A stretch of 64,000 nucleotides of DNA from Actinomadura macra NBRC 14102 (GTDB lineage: Bacteria > Actinomycetota > Actinomycetes > Streptosporangiales > Streptosporangiaceae): assembly GCF_001552215.1 (NCBI RefSeq), contig NZ_BCQT01000015.1:62001-126000 (forward strand), written 5' to 3'. Within the stretch, counting starts at the first letter, position 1. Every line of letters starts with the position of its first letter. The notes beneath the pieces are model-generated. The model had not been told where the DNA came from and ran no database searches. It worked only from the letters and a program-made list of their open reading frames with translations. Shown here one piece after another: positions 43,963 to 55,849 of this stretch. The position numbers were made by a program, and so were the translations under genes.

Positions 43963-44897
43963 ATGGCACCCAGCACAACGACCGACGCGCCATTTGGGCG
44001 GATGTTGACCGCGATGGTCACTCCGTTCCTGCCGGACGGTGGCGTCGACTATGACGGCGCCGCGCGCCTCGCGACCCACCTGGTCGACGAGCGGCGTCAT
44101 GACGGTCTCGTCGTCAGCGGGACGACGGGGGAGTCGCCGACGACGAGCGACGAAGAGAAACAGCGCCTGCTGCACGCGGTCATCGAGGCGGTCGGGGACC
44201 GCGCGGTGATCGTCGCCGGTGCCGGGACGAACCACACCGAGCACAGCCTGAATCTCGCGCGGCAGGCCGAGGCCGCCGGCGCGCACGGGCTGCTGGTGGT
44301 CACGCCGTACTACAACAAGCCCCCGCAGGAGGGCCTCGTCCGCCACTTCACCGCGGTCGCGGACGCCACCGGCCTGCCCACCATGCTGTACGACATCCCG
44401 GGCCGCGCCGGGGTGCCGATCGAGAACGACACGCTGCTGCAACTCGCGGAGCACCCGCGGATCGTCGCCGTCAAGGACGCCAAGGGCGACCTGTTCGGCG
44501 CGTCCCGGGTGATGGCCGCGACCGACCTCGTCTGGTACTCCGGCGACGACAACCTCAACCTGCCCTGGCTGTCGGTCGGGGCGGCGGGGTTCGTCAGCGT
44601 GGTCGGCCATGTCGTGGGCGTCGAGCTCCATGAGATGATCGACGCATACCGCGCCGGTGAGCACGGTCGGGCGCTGGACATCCACCGCCGGCTGCTGCCC
44701 GTGGTCACCGCGATCATGACCCGTACGCAGGGCGCCATCGCCGTCAAGGCAGCGCTGAACCTGCTCGGTCTCCCCGGAGGCGGCCCGCTGCGCGCGCCCC
44801 TCGTGGAGGCCCCGCCGGAGTTCGCGGCGCGCCTGCGTGAAGACCTGACGATAGGGGGAGTAAAAGTGCCCGAGGCAGCCATCCCGGAGGTCGCCCG

Positions 44898-44901
<4 letters not shown>
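43963..44901 (+). CDS. dapA: 4-hydroxy-tetrahydrodipicolinate synthase
   Basis: DapA condenses pyruvate with aspartate semialdehyde, the first committed step to lysine and meso-DAP. The Schiff-base lysine is K171 in VAVKDAKGD, the catalytic Tyr is in TPYYNKPPQEG, and GTTGESPT binds substrate. The 312 residues are normal length. No Shine-Dalgarno site precedes the ATG; a TACCGT hexamer 7 nt upstream suggests a leaderless mRNA. Its stop overlaps the RNase J start by 4 nt (GTGA), the pairing seen in other actinomycetes. Confidence 0.96.
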
Positions 44902-46586
<1,685 letters not shown>

Positions 46587-46721
46587 GACCGCTCCAGGAC
46601 GGACGGGCCGCCGCACGGTCTCCCGCGTGCTCGCCGCGCGGGGGGTACCGCGTGGTGCCCCGTCCGTCACGGGTGGTGCAACACGCCGTCCGCCATCCCT
46701 GGAACCTCAGGGGTCCTTGGC

Positions 46722-46727
46722 TACTCT
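46722..46727 (+). promoter_or_regulatory. -10 box of ftsK
   Basis: TACTCT ends 7 nt before the ftsK ATG, with CATCATC between and no ribosome binding site, so transcription probably starts at the ATG. No clear -35 box is seen. Confidence 0.5.
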
Positions 46728-46734
46728 CATCATC

Positions 46735-49374
46735 ATGGCCACACGTGCGTCCGGACCCAAGAGCACCTCGCGTGCCGGGGGCGGCGCGGCCCGGAAGCCG
46801 GCCGGTTCCGCCCCCCGCAAGCGGACGAGCAGCGGCTCGCGGGCCGGGGCGAAGGGCGGTGCCAAGGGCGGCGCGCGCGGCTCCGGCCGGGGCCGTCCCC
46901 CGCGCAAGCCCCATCCGATCGTCCAGGTGATCTCCGGATTCGCCCAGCTGCTGTTCAAGCTCTACCAGCTCGCGGCGGTCACCGTCGGCGGGGTGTTCCG
47001 CGCCTACGGCAACAGCGCCCGCAACCTCGACCCCGAGCACCGCCGCGACGGCCTCGGGCTGGCGCTGCTCGGCTCGTCGATCGTGCTGGCCTCCGTGACC
47101 TGGTTCCGCCCCGACGGCGTCGTCACGATCGCGCTGGAGAAGGTCGTGCGCGGTGGCCTCGGCCTGATGGCGATGGTGCTGCCGGTCCTGCTGGCGCTGC
47201 TGGCCTGGCAGACGCTGCGCCACCCCGAGCAGCACGAGGACACCGGCCGCGTCGTGATCGGCTGCACCGCCCTCGCCGTCGGCGTGCTCGGCATCTTCCA
47301 CATCGCCGCCGGCGTCCCGTCCCCGTCCAAGGACATGGACGGGGTGCGCGGCTCGGGCGGTGTGGTCGGCTGGCTGGTCTCGGCGCCGCTGGAGGCCGGT
47401 CTCAGCGGCTGGGTGGCCGTCCCGCTGCTGCTGCTCCTGTCCTTCTTCGGGCTGCTCGTCATCACCGCGACCCCAATCAACAAGGTCCCCGAACGGTTCA
47501 CCGACCTGTGGTCGATGGCGACGCTGCAAGGGCGCCCGGCACGCTCGTCCGAGAACGAGGCGCAGGACGGCGACGCTCCGAAGAAGCGGCGCCGCAAGAG
47601 CAAGAAGGGTGAGGACGAGGACGGCGAGCTGGAGGTGGGCGAGCACTCCAAGCCTTACGACACGCCGCTGCTTGAGGACGGCACCAAGAAGGCCGACCGC
47701 CCGAGGCGCGACCTCGCCGACGAGCTCTTCGAGCCCGACCCGTTCAGCGGGGACGTCCCGCCGCCCGCGCCGCCGGTGGACGACGAACTGCCGCCGCCGC
47801 CCGACGTGCCCGACACCCCCGACCCGCTCGACGCGCTCGGTGCTCACGAGGCGCCCGACCCCACTCCCGCGCCGCGCAGCTCCGAGCAGCTGCCGCTGTC
47901 GTCGTCCGGTGAGATCTACGTGCTGCCCGACCCCGCGGCGCTGCGGCCGGGCAGCGCCGCCAAGCCGCGCACCAAGGCGAACGACACGGTGGTGAACGCG
48001 CTGACGGGGGTGCTGGAGCAGTTCGACATCGACGCGCAGGTCACCGGGTTCACCCGGGGGCCGACGATCACCCGGTACGAGATCGAGCTGGGCCCCGCCG
48101 TCAAGGTCGAGAAGGTCACCGCGCTCACCAAGAACATTGCGTATGTCGTGAAGAGCGCAGATGTGCGGATCATCTCCCCGATTCCCGGCAAGTCGGCGAT
48201 CGGGGTGGAGATCCCCAACGTCGACAAGGACATCGTCAGCCTCGGCGACGTGCTGCGCTCGCCCGCCGCGACCAACGAGCACCACCCGATGATCGTCGGG
48301 CTGGGCAAGGACGTCGAGGGCCGGACGGTGGTGGCCAACCTGGCCAAGATGCCGCACATCCTCATCGCCGGCGCCACCGGCGCGGGCAAGTCGACCTGCA
48401 TCAACGGGCTCATCACCTCGGTGCTGATGCGGGCCACGCCCGACGAGGTCCGGATGATCCTGGTCGATCCCAAGCGGGTCGAGCTGACGATGTACCAGGG
48501 CATCCCGCACCTGATCACACCGATCATCACCAACCCCAAGAAGGCCGCCGAGGCGCTGGACTGGGTCGTGGGCGAGATGGACCGCCGCTACGACGACCTG
48601 GCCGCCTCGGGGTTCCGGCACATCGACGACTTCAACAAGGCGGTCAAGGCGGGCAAGCTGACCGCACCGCCCGGCAGCGAGCGCGTCTACACCCCCTACC
48701 CCTACATGCTGGTCATCGTGGACGAGCTCGCCGACCTGATGATGGTCGCGCCCCGCGATGTCGAGGACTCGGTCGTGCGCATCACCCAGCTCGCCCGTGC
48801 CGCCGGCATCCACCTGGTGCTGGCCACCCAGCGGCCCTCCGTGGACGTGGTCACCGGGCTGATCAAGGCCAACGTGCCGTCCCGGCTGGCGTTCGCGACG
48901 TCCTCGCTGGCCGACAGCCGCGTCATCCTCGACCAGCCCGGCGCCGAGAAGCTCGTCGGGCAGGGTGACGCGCTGTTCCTGCCCATGGGCGCCAGCAAAC
49001 CGATGCGCATCCAGAACGCCTACGTGGCGGAGAAAGAGATCCACGGGATCGTCGAGCACTGCAAGGGGCAGATGGAGGCGGTCTACCGGGAGGACGTCGC
49101 CGAGTCCAACGCGCCGAAGAAGGAGATCGACGAGGAGATCGGCGACGACATGGACCTGCTGGTGCAGGCGATCGAGCTGGTGGTATCCACCCAGTTCGGG
49201 TCCACGTCGATGCTCCAGCGCAAGCTGCGCGTCGGCTTCGCCAAGGCCGGCCGGCTCATGGACCTGATGGAGAGCCGCGACATCGTCGGCCCGAGCGAGG
49301 GGTCCAAGGCCCGCGACGTCCTCGCCAAGCCCGACGACCTCCCCGGTGTCCTGACCGAGTTGCGCGGAGGTTAG
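46735..49374 (+). CDS. ftsK: DNA translocase FtsK
   Basis: FtsK pumps chromosomal DNA at the division or sporulation septum. A basic Ala/Gly/Lys-rich lead comes first, then four membrane helices (for example GLALLGSSIVLASVTWF and VAVPLLLLLSFFGLLVI), a Pro/Glu-rich linker, and the motor. The alpha/beta domains have Walker A GATGAGKST at 546-554 and DELADLMM as Walker B. The C-terminal ~70 residues are the DNA-reading gamma winged helix (LVQAIELVVSTQFGSTSML). It is 879 residues. No Shine-Dalgarno site precedes the ATG. Confidence 0.95.
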   Translation: MATRASGPKSTSRAGGGAARKPAGSAPRKRTSSGSRAGAKGGAKGGARGSGRGRPPRKPHPIVQVISGFAQLLFKLYQLAAVTVGGVFRAYGNSARNLDPEHRRDGLGLALLGSSIVLASVTWFRPDGVVTIALEKVVRGGLGLMAMVLPVLLALLAWQTLRHPEQHEDTGRVVIGCTALAVGVLGIFHIAAGVPSPSKDMDGVRGSGGVVGWLVSAPLEAGLSGWVAVPLLLLLSFFGLLVITATPINKVPERFTDLWSMATLQGRPARSSENEAQDGDAPKKRRRKSKKGEDEDGELEVGEHSKPYDTPLLEDGTKKADRPRRDLADELFEPDPFSGDVPPPAPPVDDELPPPPDVPDTPDPLDALGAHEAPDPTPAPRSSEQLPLSSSGEIYVLPDPAALRPGSAAKPRTKANDTVVNALTGVLEQFDIDAQVTGFTRGPTITRYEIELGPAVKVEKVTALTKNIAYVVKSADVRIISPIPGKSAIGVEIPNVDKDIVSLGDVLRSPAATNEHHPMIVGLGKDVEGRTVVANLAKMPHILIAGATGAGKSTCINGLITSVLMRATPDEVRMILVDPKRVELTMYQGIPHLITPIITNPKKAAEALDWVVGEMDRRYDDLAASGFRHIDDFNKAVKAGKLTAPPGSERVYTPYPYMLVIVDELADLMMVAPRDVEDSVVRITQLARAAGIHLVLATQRPSVDVVTGLIKANVPSRLAFATSSLADSRVILDQPGAEKLVGQGDALFLPMGASKPMRIQNAYVAEKEIHGIVEHCKGQMEAVYREDVAESNAPKKEIDEEIGDDMDLLVQAIELVVSTQFGSTSMLQRKLRVGFAKAGRLMDLMESRDIVGPSEGSKARDVLAKPDDLPGVLTELRGG

Positions 49375-49677
49375 CGGCGCCCGGAAGGAGCGGTGTCGAG
49401 TGGAAGTCGGGCGGTCGACCTGGTCGTCCCGGGAGCGTCGGGGCGGTGTCCCGGGTTGTCATGACGGGTGTTCTACGGATCGTTTCCGGCGCGTCCCGTG
49501 GCGGAGACCGGTAGGTTCCCTCCACCCGGAAGGCTTGCGGGCCGGGCGATGGCGGAATGATGCGAAATCTTGCCCAGTTTCGAACGTGTTGGCTGTCGCT
49601 CAGCGGGCATTGCGGTTTCTAGACTGGTGTCGCTGGAGTGTGGGGTTGGTCATGAGCGCGCTCAAAGGAGGCTCGAC
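49375..49677 (+). other. ftsK to RodZ-like gene intergenic region
   Basis: No gene is supported in this 303-nt stretch. It contains a lower-GC segment about 49555-49630 with a -10-like TAGACT at 49620-49625, and AAAGGAGG just before the next start codon. A short frame at 49400-49681 has no recognisable features. Confidence 0.55.
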
Positions 49678-50427
49678 GTGAGCATCGGAGAGACCTTGGC
49701 GAAGGAGCGTCAGCAGGCCGGTCTCTCGGTGACCCAGGTCAGCCTCCAGACGCGGATTCGGGAAACCGTCATCCGCGGCATGGAATCCGACGATTTCTCC
49801 ACCTGCGGCGGCAACTTCTACGCCCGTGGCCATATCCGCAGCATCTCCCGCGTCATCGGCATCGACCCCGAACCGCTCGTCAGCGAGTTCGACGCGACGC
49901 ACGGCGGCGCTCCCCAACCCGTCTCGGCCGTGTCGGCGTTCGAACCCGAGCAGCCCGTGGCGTTCCGCGAGCGCCGCTCCCCGAACTGGAGCGCCGCGAT
50001 GGCGCTCGCCCTCGCCCTGGTGGTGATCTACGGGATCGTCCAGGTCGTGGGGCACGGCGGCGGGCGTGAGCAGCGCACCGCCCAGCAGGTCGCGGGGACT
50101 CCGGCCGCGCCCAGGCCGTCCGCGAGCGTCCCGCCCAAGCAGAGCGACCCGGTGGTCGCCGCGCCGCGCAAGACCGTCGAGCTGGCCGTCCAGGCCAGGC
50201 GCACCACGTGGGTCAGCGTGCAGGGCGACAAGGGCAAGGTGCTGTTCAACGGGATGCTGCGCGAGGGCGACCAGAAGCGCTGGACCGCCAAGAAGAAGAT
50301 CAGCATCGTGGTCGGTGTCGGCGGCAGCGTCCGGATGACCGTCAACGGCAAGGACATCGGCGCGCCCGGCAAGGGCAAGGGCGTGCAGCGGAGGGACTTC
50401 GGCCGCGGCGACCCGAAGACCGCCTGA
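49678..50427 (+). CDS. RodZ-like helix-turn-helix membrane protein
   Basis: The protein has an N-terminal HTH ([20 protein letters not shown], followed by [13 protein letters not shown]), one transmembrane helix ([20 protein letters not shown]), a Pro/Ala linker and a DUF4115-like C-terminal domain outside the membrane ([20 protein letters not shown]). This is the RodZ architecture; RodZ links MreB-type filaments to the membrane in rods. The GTG is preceded by AAAGGAGG. In actinomycetes this gene between ftsK and rimO is conserved, although its cell-shape role there is not settled. Confidence 0.86.
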   Translation: MSIGETLAKERQQAGLSVTQVSLQTRIRETVIRGMESDDFSTCGGNFYARGHIRSISRVIGIDPEPLVSEFDATHGGAPQPVSAVSAFEPEQPVAFRERRSPNWSAAMALALALVVIYGIVQVVGHGGGREQRTAQQVAGTPAAPRPSASVPPKQSDPVVAAPRKTVELAVQARRTTWVSVQGDKGKVLFNGMLREGDQKRWTAKKKISIVVGVGGSVRMTVNGKDIGAPGKGKGVQRRDFGRGDPKTA

Positions 50428-50524
50428 CCTCCGGGCCGCCCATCGCCTCCGCGGCGGTCACGCCGCCGAACGGTTCGGCGTCCCGCTGGTCGGGCCCGGC
50501 GCTCGCGCCCATTACCTTAGGGGC

Positions 50525-51958
50525 ATGTCCACACGCCGCAAGGTCTCACTCATCACGCTCGGCTGCGCCCGCAATGAGGTCGACTCCGAGGAGCTGGCCG
50601 CCCGCATCGAGGACGCGGGCTGGGACGTGGCGGGCGACGACGCCTCCGGCGCCGACGTGGTGGTGGTCAACACCTGCGGCTTCATCGAGGCGGCGAAGAA
50701 GGACTCCATCGACACGCTGCTGGCGGCGCACGACTCGGGCGCGAAGGTCGTCGCGGCCGGCTGCATGGCCGAGCGGTACGGCAAGGAGCTCGCCGAGGCG
50801 CTGCCGGAGGCCCACGCGGTGATCGGCTTCGACGACTACACCTCCATCGGCGAGCGGCTGGACGACGTGCTGGCGGGCCGGGCCCGTGAGGCCCACACCC
50901 CGCGGGACCGGCGGACCCTGCTGCCCATCAGCCCGGTCGAGCGCACCGCGGCGGGCACGGCGGTGGCGATCCCCGGGCACGGCGGGCAGGACGACCTCCC
51001 CGACGGGGTGGCCCCCGCGTCCGGCCCCCGGGTGCTGCGGCGGCGCCTCGGCGGCGGCCCGGTGGCGCCGCTGAAGCTGGCGTCCGGCTGCGACCGGCGC
51101 TGCACGTTCTGCGCCATCCCCGCGTTCCGCGGCGCCTACGTCTCACGGCCGCCGGCGGAGGTCCTGGAGGAGGCGCGCTGGCTGGCCGGGCACGGCGTGC
51201 GTGAGCTCGTCCTCGTCAGCGAGAACTCCACGTCCTATGGCAAGGACCTCGGTGACCTGCGCGCGCTGGAGGGGCTGCTTCCGGGCCTGGCCGCCGTGGA
51301 GGGCATCGAACGCGTCCGGGTGAGCTACCTCCAGCCCGCCGAGACCCGCCCGGGGCTCGTCGAGGCGATCTGCGGCACGCCGGGAGTCGCGCCCTACTTC
51401 GACCTGTCCTTCCAGCACGCGAGCGGACCGGTGCTGCGCTCGATGCGGCGTTTCGGCGACCGCGAGCGGTTCCTGGATCTGCTCGGCCAGATCCGCGCCC
51501 AGGCGCCCGAAGCGGGCGTGCGCTCCAACTTCATCGTCGGCTTCCCCGGCGAGACCGAGGAGGACTTCGAGGAACTGGTGGCCTTCCTGTCCGCCGCGCG
51601 CCTGGACGCGGTCGGTGTGTTCGGCTACTCCGACGAGGACGGCACCGAGGCCGCGAACCTGGACGGCAAGCTCGCTCCGGACGAGGTCGCCCGCCGGGTC
51701 GAGGAGCTGTCGGGGCTCGCCGAGGAGCTGACGGCCCAGCGCGCCGAGGACCGTGTCGGCTCGCAGGTCCGCGTCCTGCTGGAGGAGGAGGCCGGGGACG
51801 GCGCGTTCGAGGGGCGTGCCGAGCACCAGGCGCCCGAGGTCGACGGGACGGTCCTCGTCACAGGCGCGGGCCTGCCGGCCGGCACGGCCGTCGGAGACAT
51901 CGTCACGGCCCGCGTGACCGGCAGCGACGGCGTGGACCTCGTCGCGGACGTGTCATGA
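50525..51958 (+). CDS. rimO: Ribosomal protein S12 methylthiotransferase RimO
   Basis: RimO adds a methylthio group to S12 Asp via radical SAM chemistry. The N-terminal UPF0004 domain opens with [16 protein letters not shown] and has VVNTCGF and AAGCMAER, its three cluster Cys. The radical SAM cluster is CDRRCTFC (CxxxCxxC). A C-terminal TRAM-like domain is seen as [11 protein letters not shown]. The ATG has a TACCTT hexamer 6 nt upstream. Its stop overlaps the pgsA ATG by 4 nt. An insertion around residues 120-175 is Gly/Pro/Arg-rich. Confidence 0.95.
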   Translation: MSTRRKVSLITLGCARNEVDSEELAARIEDAGWDVAGDDASGADVVVVNTCGFIEAAKKDSIDTLLAAHDSGAKVVAAGCMAERYGKELAEALPEAHAVIGFDDYTSIGERLDDVLAGRAREAHTPRDRRTLLPISPVERTAAGTAVAIPGHGGQDDLPDGVAPASGPRVLRRRLGGGPVAPLKLASGCDRRCTFCAIPAFRGAYVSRPPAEVLEEARWLAGHGVRELVLVSENSTSYGKDLGDLRALEGLLPGLAAVEGIERVRVSYLQPAETRPGLVEAICGTPGVAPYFDLSFQHASGPVLRSMRRFGDRERFLDLLGQIRAQAPEAGVRSNFIVGFPGETEEDFEELVAFLSAARLDAVGVFGYSDEDGTEAANLDGKLAPDEVARRVEELSGLAEELTAQRAEDRVGSQVRVLLEEEAGDGAFEGRAEHQAPEVDGTVLVTGAGLPAGTAVGDIVTARVTGSDGVDLVADVS

Positions 51959-52542
51959 TCGCCGGCGCGCCCGACCCGATGACGGGGTCCCCGGACCCGC
52001 CGCCGGCGAGCGTCTACAACATCGCGAACGCGCTGACGCTCCTTCGGATCGCGCTGGTCCCCGTCTTCGTCTGGATGCTGTTCCTGGACGGCACCGGATG
52101 GCGGCTCGCCGCGTTCGGGGTGTTCGCCGTCGCGTCCATCACCGACAAGATCGACGGCGACCTCGCCCGTGCCCGGGGCCTGGTCACCGACTTCGGGAAG
52201 ATCGCGGACCCGATCGCAGACAAGGCACTCACCGGCGCCGCGCTGGTCAGCCTGTCGGTCATGGGGGAGTTGTGGTGGTGGGTGACCGCCGCCATCATGA
52301 TCCGCGAGATCGGCATCACGCTGATGCGGTTCGTCGTCATCCGCTACGGGGTGATCCCGGCCAGCAAGGGCGGCAAGCTGAAGACGACGCTGCAGGTCTT
52401 CGCGATCGGATTCTACATCCTGCCCGGACCGCTGGACCCCCTCCGGTGGACGACGATGGGTGCGGCCCTCGTCGTCACGGTCGTCACCGGTGTGGACTAC
52501 GTCGTCCAGGCGTGGAGGCTGCGCCGCAAGGGCCGCGCCTGA
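51955..52542 (+). CDS. pgsA: CDP-diacylglycerol-glycerol-3-phosphate 3-phosphatidyltransferase
   Basis: PgsA makes phosphatidylglycerophosphate, the precursor of phosphatidylglycerol. The CDP-alcohol motif DGDLARARG...DPIADK is intact (D-x2-DG-x2-AR-x8-G-x3-D-x3-D). Several membrane helices flank it, such as [18 protein letters not shown] and [17 protein letters not shown]. 195 residues is normal. Its ATG overlaps the rimO stop by 4 nt, the common rimO-pgsA pair of actinomycetes. Confidence 0.94.
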   Translation: MIAGAPDPMTGSPDPPPASVYNIANALTLLRIALVPVFVWMLFLDGTGWRLAAFGVFAVASITDKIDGDLARARGLVTDFGKIADPIADKALTGAALVSLSVMGELWWWVTAAIMIREIGITLMRFVVIRYGVIPASKGGKLKTTLQVFAIGFYILPGPLDPLRWTTMGAALVVTVVTGVDYVVQAWRLRRKGRA

Positions 52543-52598
52543 CGGGCAGGGCTCAGGGCCCGAGGCCCTCCGGCGCGTCGGCCGACCTCAGGCGACCG

Positions 52599-53384
52599 TC
52601 AGGAAGCGGTGAGGACATCGCCCAGCCGGACCGCGCCGGGGGAGCGGGGGATGCCGAGGCGGCCGAACATGATCCCGCGCTCGCCGTCGAAGCGCTCCGT
52701 CCGGTAGCCGGCGAGAGTGCGCAGCGGGGCGGGGCCGCGGCGGGCCGTCTCCTGGTCGGTGTTGATGATGACGCAACGCCCGCACGGCCTGATCAGCTCG
52801 ATCTCGGCGCCGCCGCCGCGCAGCCGGGTGACGCGGTCCTCGCCGTACGGGCCGAGCCCCTCCAGGACGAGGTTGGCCCGGAACCGATCCACCGGGAGCC
52901 GGACGTCCGTCCGTCGGTTGAGGTCGTCCAGCGACTCGCGGGAGAGCACGGAGACGGGGTAGCCGTCCGCGAACGCCAGCGTGCCGCCGCCGAGCCGGGT
53001 GGAACGCGTCCCGGTGAAGCGGACGAGGCGGCAGGAGAGTCCCAGTGCCGAGCTGAACCACTCCGCCGGTTCGTCGCCCTGGTCGATGCCCAGGCACGGA
53101 CGGTGGTGCACGGTCACGTCCCGCGCCGGGCCGTCGATCGCCTCCCACACCAGCGGCGCGCGGGCGAGCGTCGTGTGGACGGTGAGCTTCACACCGTCGA
53201 ACCCGGGGCGCAGCAGTGCCAGTTCCGGGACCTCCCGCTGCGAGAGGTGGTGCCCGTCCGGGCGGACGAGCATGAACTCGCGGTCGTGCCGGAGCCCTGC
53301 CGGGGTCAGGTCGGCCTCGGGCAGCGCGACGGCGGCCGCGCTCTTGATCGGGAAGACGTTCAGCCCGGCGACAACGGCGATCAT
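52599..53384 (-). CDS. MOSC domain-containing protein
   Basis: This protein has the MOSC beta-barrel N-terminal part (LNVFPIKSAAAVALPEADLT) and the MOSC core (PVSVLSRESLDDLNRR, then VDRFRANLVLEG), with a candidate active-site Cys pair in RPCGRCVIINTDQ. MOSC proteins bind molybdenum cofactor or transfer sulfur and detoxify N-hydroxylated compounds (mARC/YcbX types). ATG 53384 is chosen; a minus-strand TACCGT hexamer ends 7 nt before it, suggesting a leaderless transcript. No molybdenum genes are adjacent. Confidence 0.85.
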   Translation of the reverse strand: MIAVVAGLNVFPIKSAAAVALPEADLTPAGLRHDREFMLVRPDGHHLSQREVPELALLRPGFDGVKLTVHTTLARAPLVWEAIDGPARDVTVHHRPCLGIDQGDEPAEWFSSALGLSCRLVRFTGTRSTRLGGGTLAFADGYPVSVLSRESLDDLNRRTDVRLPVDRFRANLVLEGLGPYGEDRVTRLRGGGAEIELIRPCGRCVIINTDQETARRGPAPLRTLAGYRTERFDGERGIMFGRLGIPRSPGAVRLGDVLTAS

Positions 53385-53938
53385 GCGTCGGACGGTACGG
53401 GCGGTCGGCGCGGCGTGGCCAGAGATCGGGGCGGTACCTGACACGGATTCGTCAGGTTGCGGAAGGGGGTGGGCTGCGAGGCCACGCCCACCCCGGTCGT
53501 GGCCCCGCAGCCCGGTCTGCGGCCCCGAGGCAATTATCCCTGCACATGACTATGCCTCGCGCCATGGCAAATGAGTTCTGACTCACAATGTGACCGTCGA
53601 CCCTCCACAAGTCGGGATGACGTGCCGGAGATATGGGGTGCGGTGCACCGACGATGCACGCTTTGGGGGCGTTCCCGCTCGCGCGCGGTGGACGATCCGG
53701 CCCGGTGGGGGAACACAATGAGGTGGCCGGCCGCATTCTTCGCAAGGAAAGAGATATGCCTGTGATGTCGGTTGGGCACGTTCCCAATTCTCGTCGCACT
53801 CTCCCCGATCCGTCCTCATGCGGACGCCGGCACGTGCCGATCGGTGGTGGCGCCCTCGCCGCTGCCGGGCCCGCTCGCCGCGGAGGGCCGCTGTAGATTC
53901 GGGGCGCTGCACGGGATCAGGATGAGGACAGGGGCGCG
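53385..53938. other. Long intergenic region before cinA
   Basis: I see no supported gene in these ~550 nt. Several short frames exist on both strands but with mixed codon use and no family features. The stretch 53530-53600 is lower in GC than its surroundings. A CGGCACGTGCCG palindrome lies at 53828-53839, and a -10-like TAGATT at 53894-53899 may be the cinA promoter. Confidence 0.55.
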
Positions 53939-55228
53939 ATGCGGGTCGAACTGCTCACCGTCGGGGACGAGCTACTCCTCGGCGACACGGTCAACGGGAA
54001 CGCGGCGTGGCTCGGGCGGCGGCTGGCCGATCACGGCGTCGAGGTGACCCGCAGCGTGGTCGTCGGGGACGAGACGGACGTCATCGTCGAGGCCGTCGCC
54101 GCCGCGCTGGAACGGGCCGACGCGGTCATCACCACCGGCGGCCTCGGCCCCACCTACGACGACCTGACCCGTGACGCGCTCGCCAAGGCGGCCGGCGTCG
54201 CGCTCGTCCGGGACCCGGCCCTGGAACGCCGGTTGCGCGACCGGTCCGCCGCGTCCGGGCGTGAGCTGCAACCGATGGCCATGCGGATGGCGGAGGTGCC
54301 GGAAGGCGCCGGGCTCCTGCACAACTCCGCCGGGACCGCGCCGGGGCTGCGTGTCGAGCTGCCGGGCGGCGTCGCCTACGCGTTGCCCGGTGTCCCGTTC
54401 GAGATGCGCACGATCATGGACGAGGTGGTGCTGCCGGAGCTGGCGGAGATCGCCGGGCTGCCCGCCGTCGCCCGCCGCACACTGCGCACCGCCGGCGTGT
54501 GGGAGTCGGTCGTCGCGACGCGGCTCGCCGAGGTCGAGGCGATGGACGGTGTTCGGCTCGCCTACCTTCCCGACCCCGCCGAGGTGAAGATCCGGATCAC
54601 CGCCGCGGGCCCGGACGCGCCGGGACGGCTTGCCGTTGCCGAGACGCGCGTCCGCGAACTGCTCGGCCCGGTCGTCTACGGGGTGGAGGACGAGACGCTG
54701 GACCGGGTGGTACACCGGCTGCTCGCCGAGCGGGGGGCGACCGTCGCGGTGGCGGAGTCGCTCACCGGCGGGCTCATCGGCGCGGAGCTGACCGCGATGC
54801 CGGGCTCGTCCGCCACGTACGCGGGCGGCGTGGTGACCTACGCGACGGAGTTGAAGTCGCGCCTGCTCGGTGTCCCGCACGACCTCCTCGGCGAGCACGG
54901 AGCCGTCCACCCGGACGTGGCCGCCGCGATGGCCGCGGGCGTCAGGGACAGGCTCGGCGCCGCGTACGGGCTCGCCGTGACCGGGGTGGCGGGTCCGGAG
55001 TCGCAGGACGGCCATCCCGTCGGAACGGTCTACATCGGCCTGGCCGGACCTGGAAACATGCACACTGTGGTCAGCCCGAGACTCCCGGTGCCCGGTAATG
55101 GCCCTGAGATCCGTGCCGTGATCCGCAGGATGACCGTCGTACACGCCCTTGAGCTGCTAAGACGTACTTTGCTGGGCCTTGACGGCGGGGAGGGGAGTGA
55201 GGACGCTCGGGCAGATCGGGAAGAGTGA
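53939..55228 (+). CDS. cinA: CinA-family nicotinamide-nucleotide amidase/pyrophosphatase
   Basis: This is a two-domain protein of 429 residues. The N-terminal MoaB/MogA-like domain (COG1058) has LLTVGDELLLGDTVNGNAAW and TTGGLGPTYDDLTRDALA. The C-terminal CinA amidase domain has VAVAESLTGGLIGAELTA and VTGVAGPESQ, with a catalytic Ser in ESLTGG. CinA proteins deamidate nicotinamide mononucleotide and, in some bacteria, affect competence and persistence. The ATG follows GAGG at some distance. clgR follows, as in Streptomyces. Confidence 0.93.
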   Translation: MRVELLTVGDELLLGDTVNGNAAWLGRRLADHGVEVTRSVVVGDETDVIVEAVAAALERADAVITTGGLGPTYDDLTRDALAKAAGVALVRDPALERRLRDRSAASGRELQPMAMRMAEVPEGAGLLHNSAGTAPGLRVELPGGVAYALPGVPFEMRTIMDEVVLPELAEIAGLPAVARRTLRTAGVWESVVATRLAEVEAMDGVRLAYLPDPAEVKIRITAAGPDAPGRLAVAETRVRELLGPVVYGVEDETLDRVVHRLLAERGATVAVAESLTGGLIGAELTAMPGSSATYAGGVVTYATELKSRLLGVPHDLLGEHGAVHPDVAAAMAAGVRDRLGAAYGLAVTGVAGPESQDGHPVGTVYIGLAGPGNMHTVVSPRLPVPGNGPEIRAVIRRMTVVHALELLRRTLLGLDGGEGSEDARADREE

Positions 55229-55241
55229 GGCTGATTACAGC

Positions 55242-55259
55242 GTTACGTTCCAAGCGAAC
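55242..55259 (+). promoter_or_regulatory. Candidate ClgR box upstream of clgR
   Basis: GTTACGTTCCAAGCGAAC (55242-55259) has the two half-sites and 5-nt spacing of the published ClgR consensus (CGC-N5-GCG core), with two mismatches. A -10-like TACGGT at 55299-55304 lies 39 nt downstream with no good -35, as expected for an activator. This suggests autoregulation. Confidence 0.5.
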
Positions 55260-55345
55260 ACGAAATCAACGGTCTGCCATGGCCACCGTCAAGCCGGGTA
55301 CGGTGGAACCGGCAGATGGTCCGAACTGAGGGAGGGAGCGAGACG

Positions 55346-55699
55346 ATGGTCCTGCTTCGCCAGCTGCTCGGTGACGTACTGCGGCAGTTGCGGCTGCGCC
55401 AGGGACGCACCCTCCGTGAGGTGTCCGCGGCGGCACGGGTTTCCCTCGGCTACCTCTCTGAGGTCGAGCGAGGGCAGAAAGAGGCTTCTTCCGAGTTGCT
55501 CTCCTCTATCTGCAAGGCCCTAGGTGTGCCGCTGTCGCATGTGCTCAGGGAAGTGGCGGATCAACTGGCCCTCGCCGAGCTGCAGCACGAGCCCGTCATG
55601 GCGGGCGCACCCGAGCATGAGCGCATCACGGCCGAGAGCATTCCGGCGACGCCCGAGGAGATCACAGGGGAGCTCCGCGCCGACATGGTCGCGGCCTGA
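55346..55699 (+). CDS. clgR: ClgR-type helix-turn-helix activator
   Basis: ClgR activates Clp protease and other stress genes in actinobacteria. The HTH is [20 protein letters not shown] followed by [17 protein letters not shown], the usual ClgR recognition helix. The ~117 residues end in a short Ala-rich tail; ClgR is itself a Clp substrate in Streptomyces via its C-terminal AA, and MVAA here fits that. The ATG follows GGGAGGGA. In Streptomyces, recA follows further on; here dps comes next and recA is not visible. Confidence 0.85.
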   Translation: MVLLRQLLGDVLRQLRLRQGRTLREVSAAARVSLGYLSEVERGQKEASSELLSSICKALGVPLSHVLREVADQLALAELQHEPVMAGAPEHERITAESIPATPEEITGELRADMVAA

Positions 55700-55849
55700 G
55701 TCGTCCTTGCCGGCGCCACTGGCCGTCTTTGGCGTGGTCATGCCCTACCGGGGCCGCGGGTGTGCGCGGCCTCACGCATGAGCGCGGCATTTGCGGGGAC
55801 CGTTCTGTGTTGTAGCGGATAACCGTAACGATGCGGAAGGAGCCCCACC

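Noticed and set aside
53534-53912. Several short frames before cinA on both strands
   Set aside because: Mixed codon use, no start sites with ribosome binding sites, and no similarity that I can recognise.
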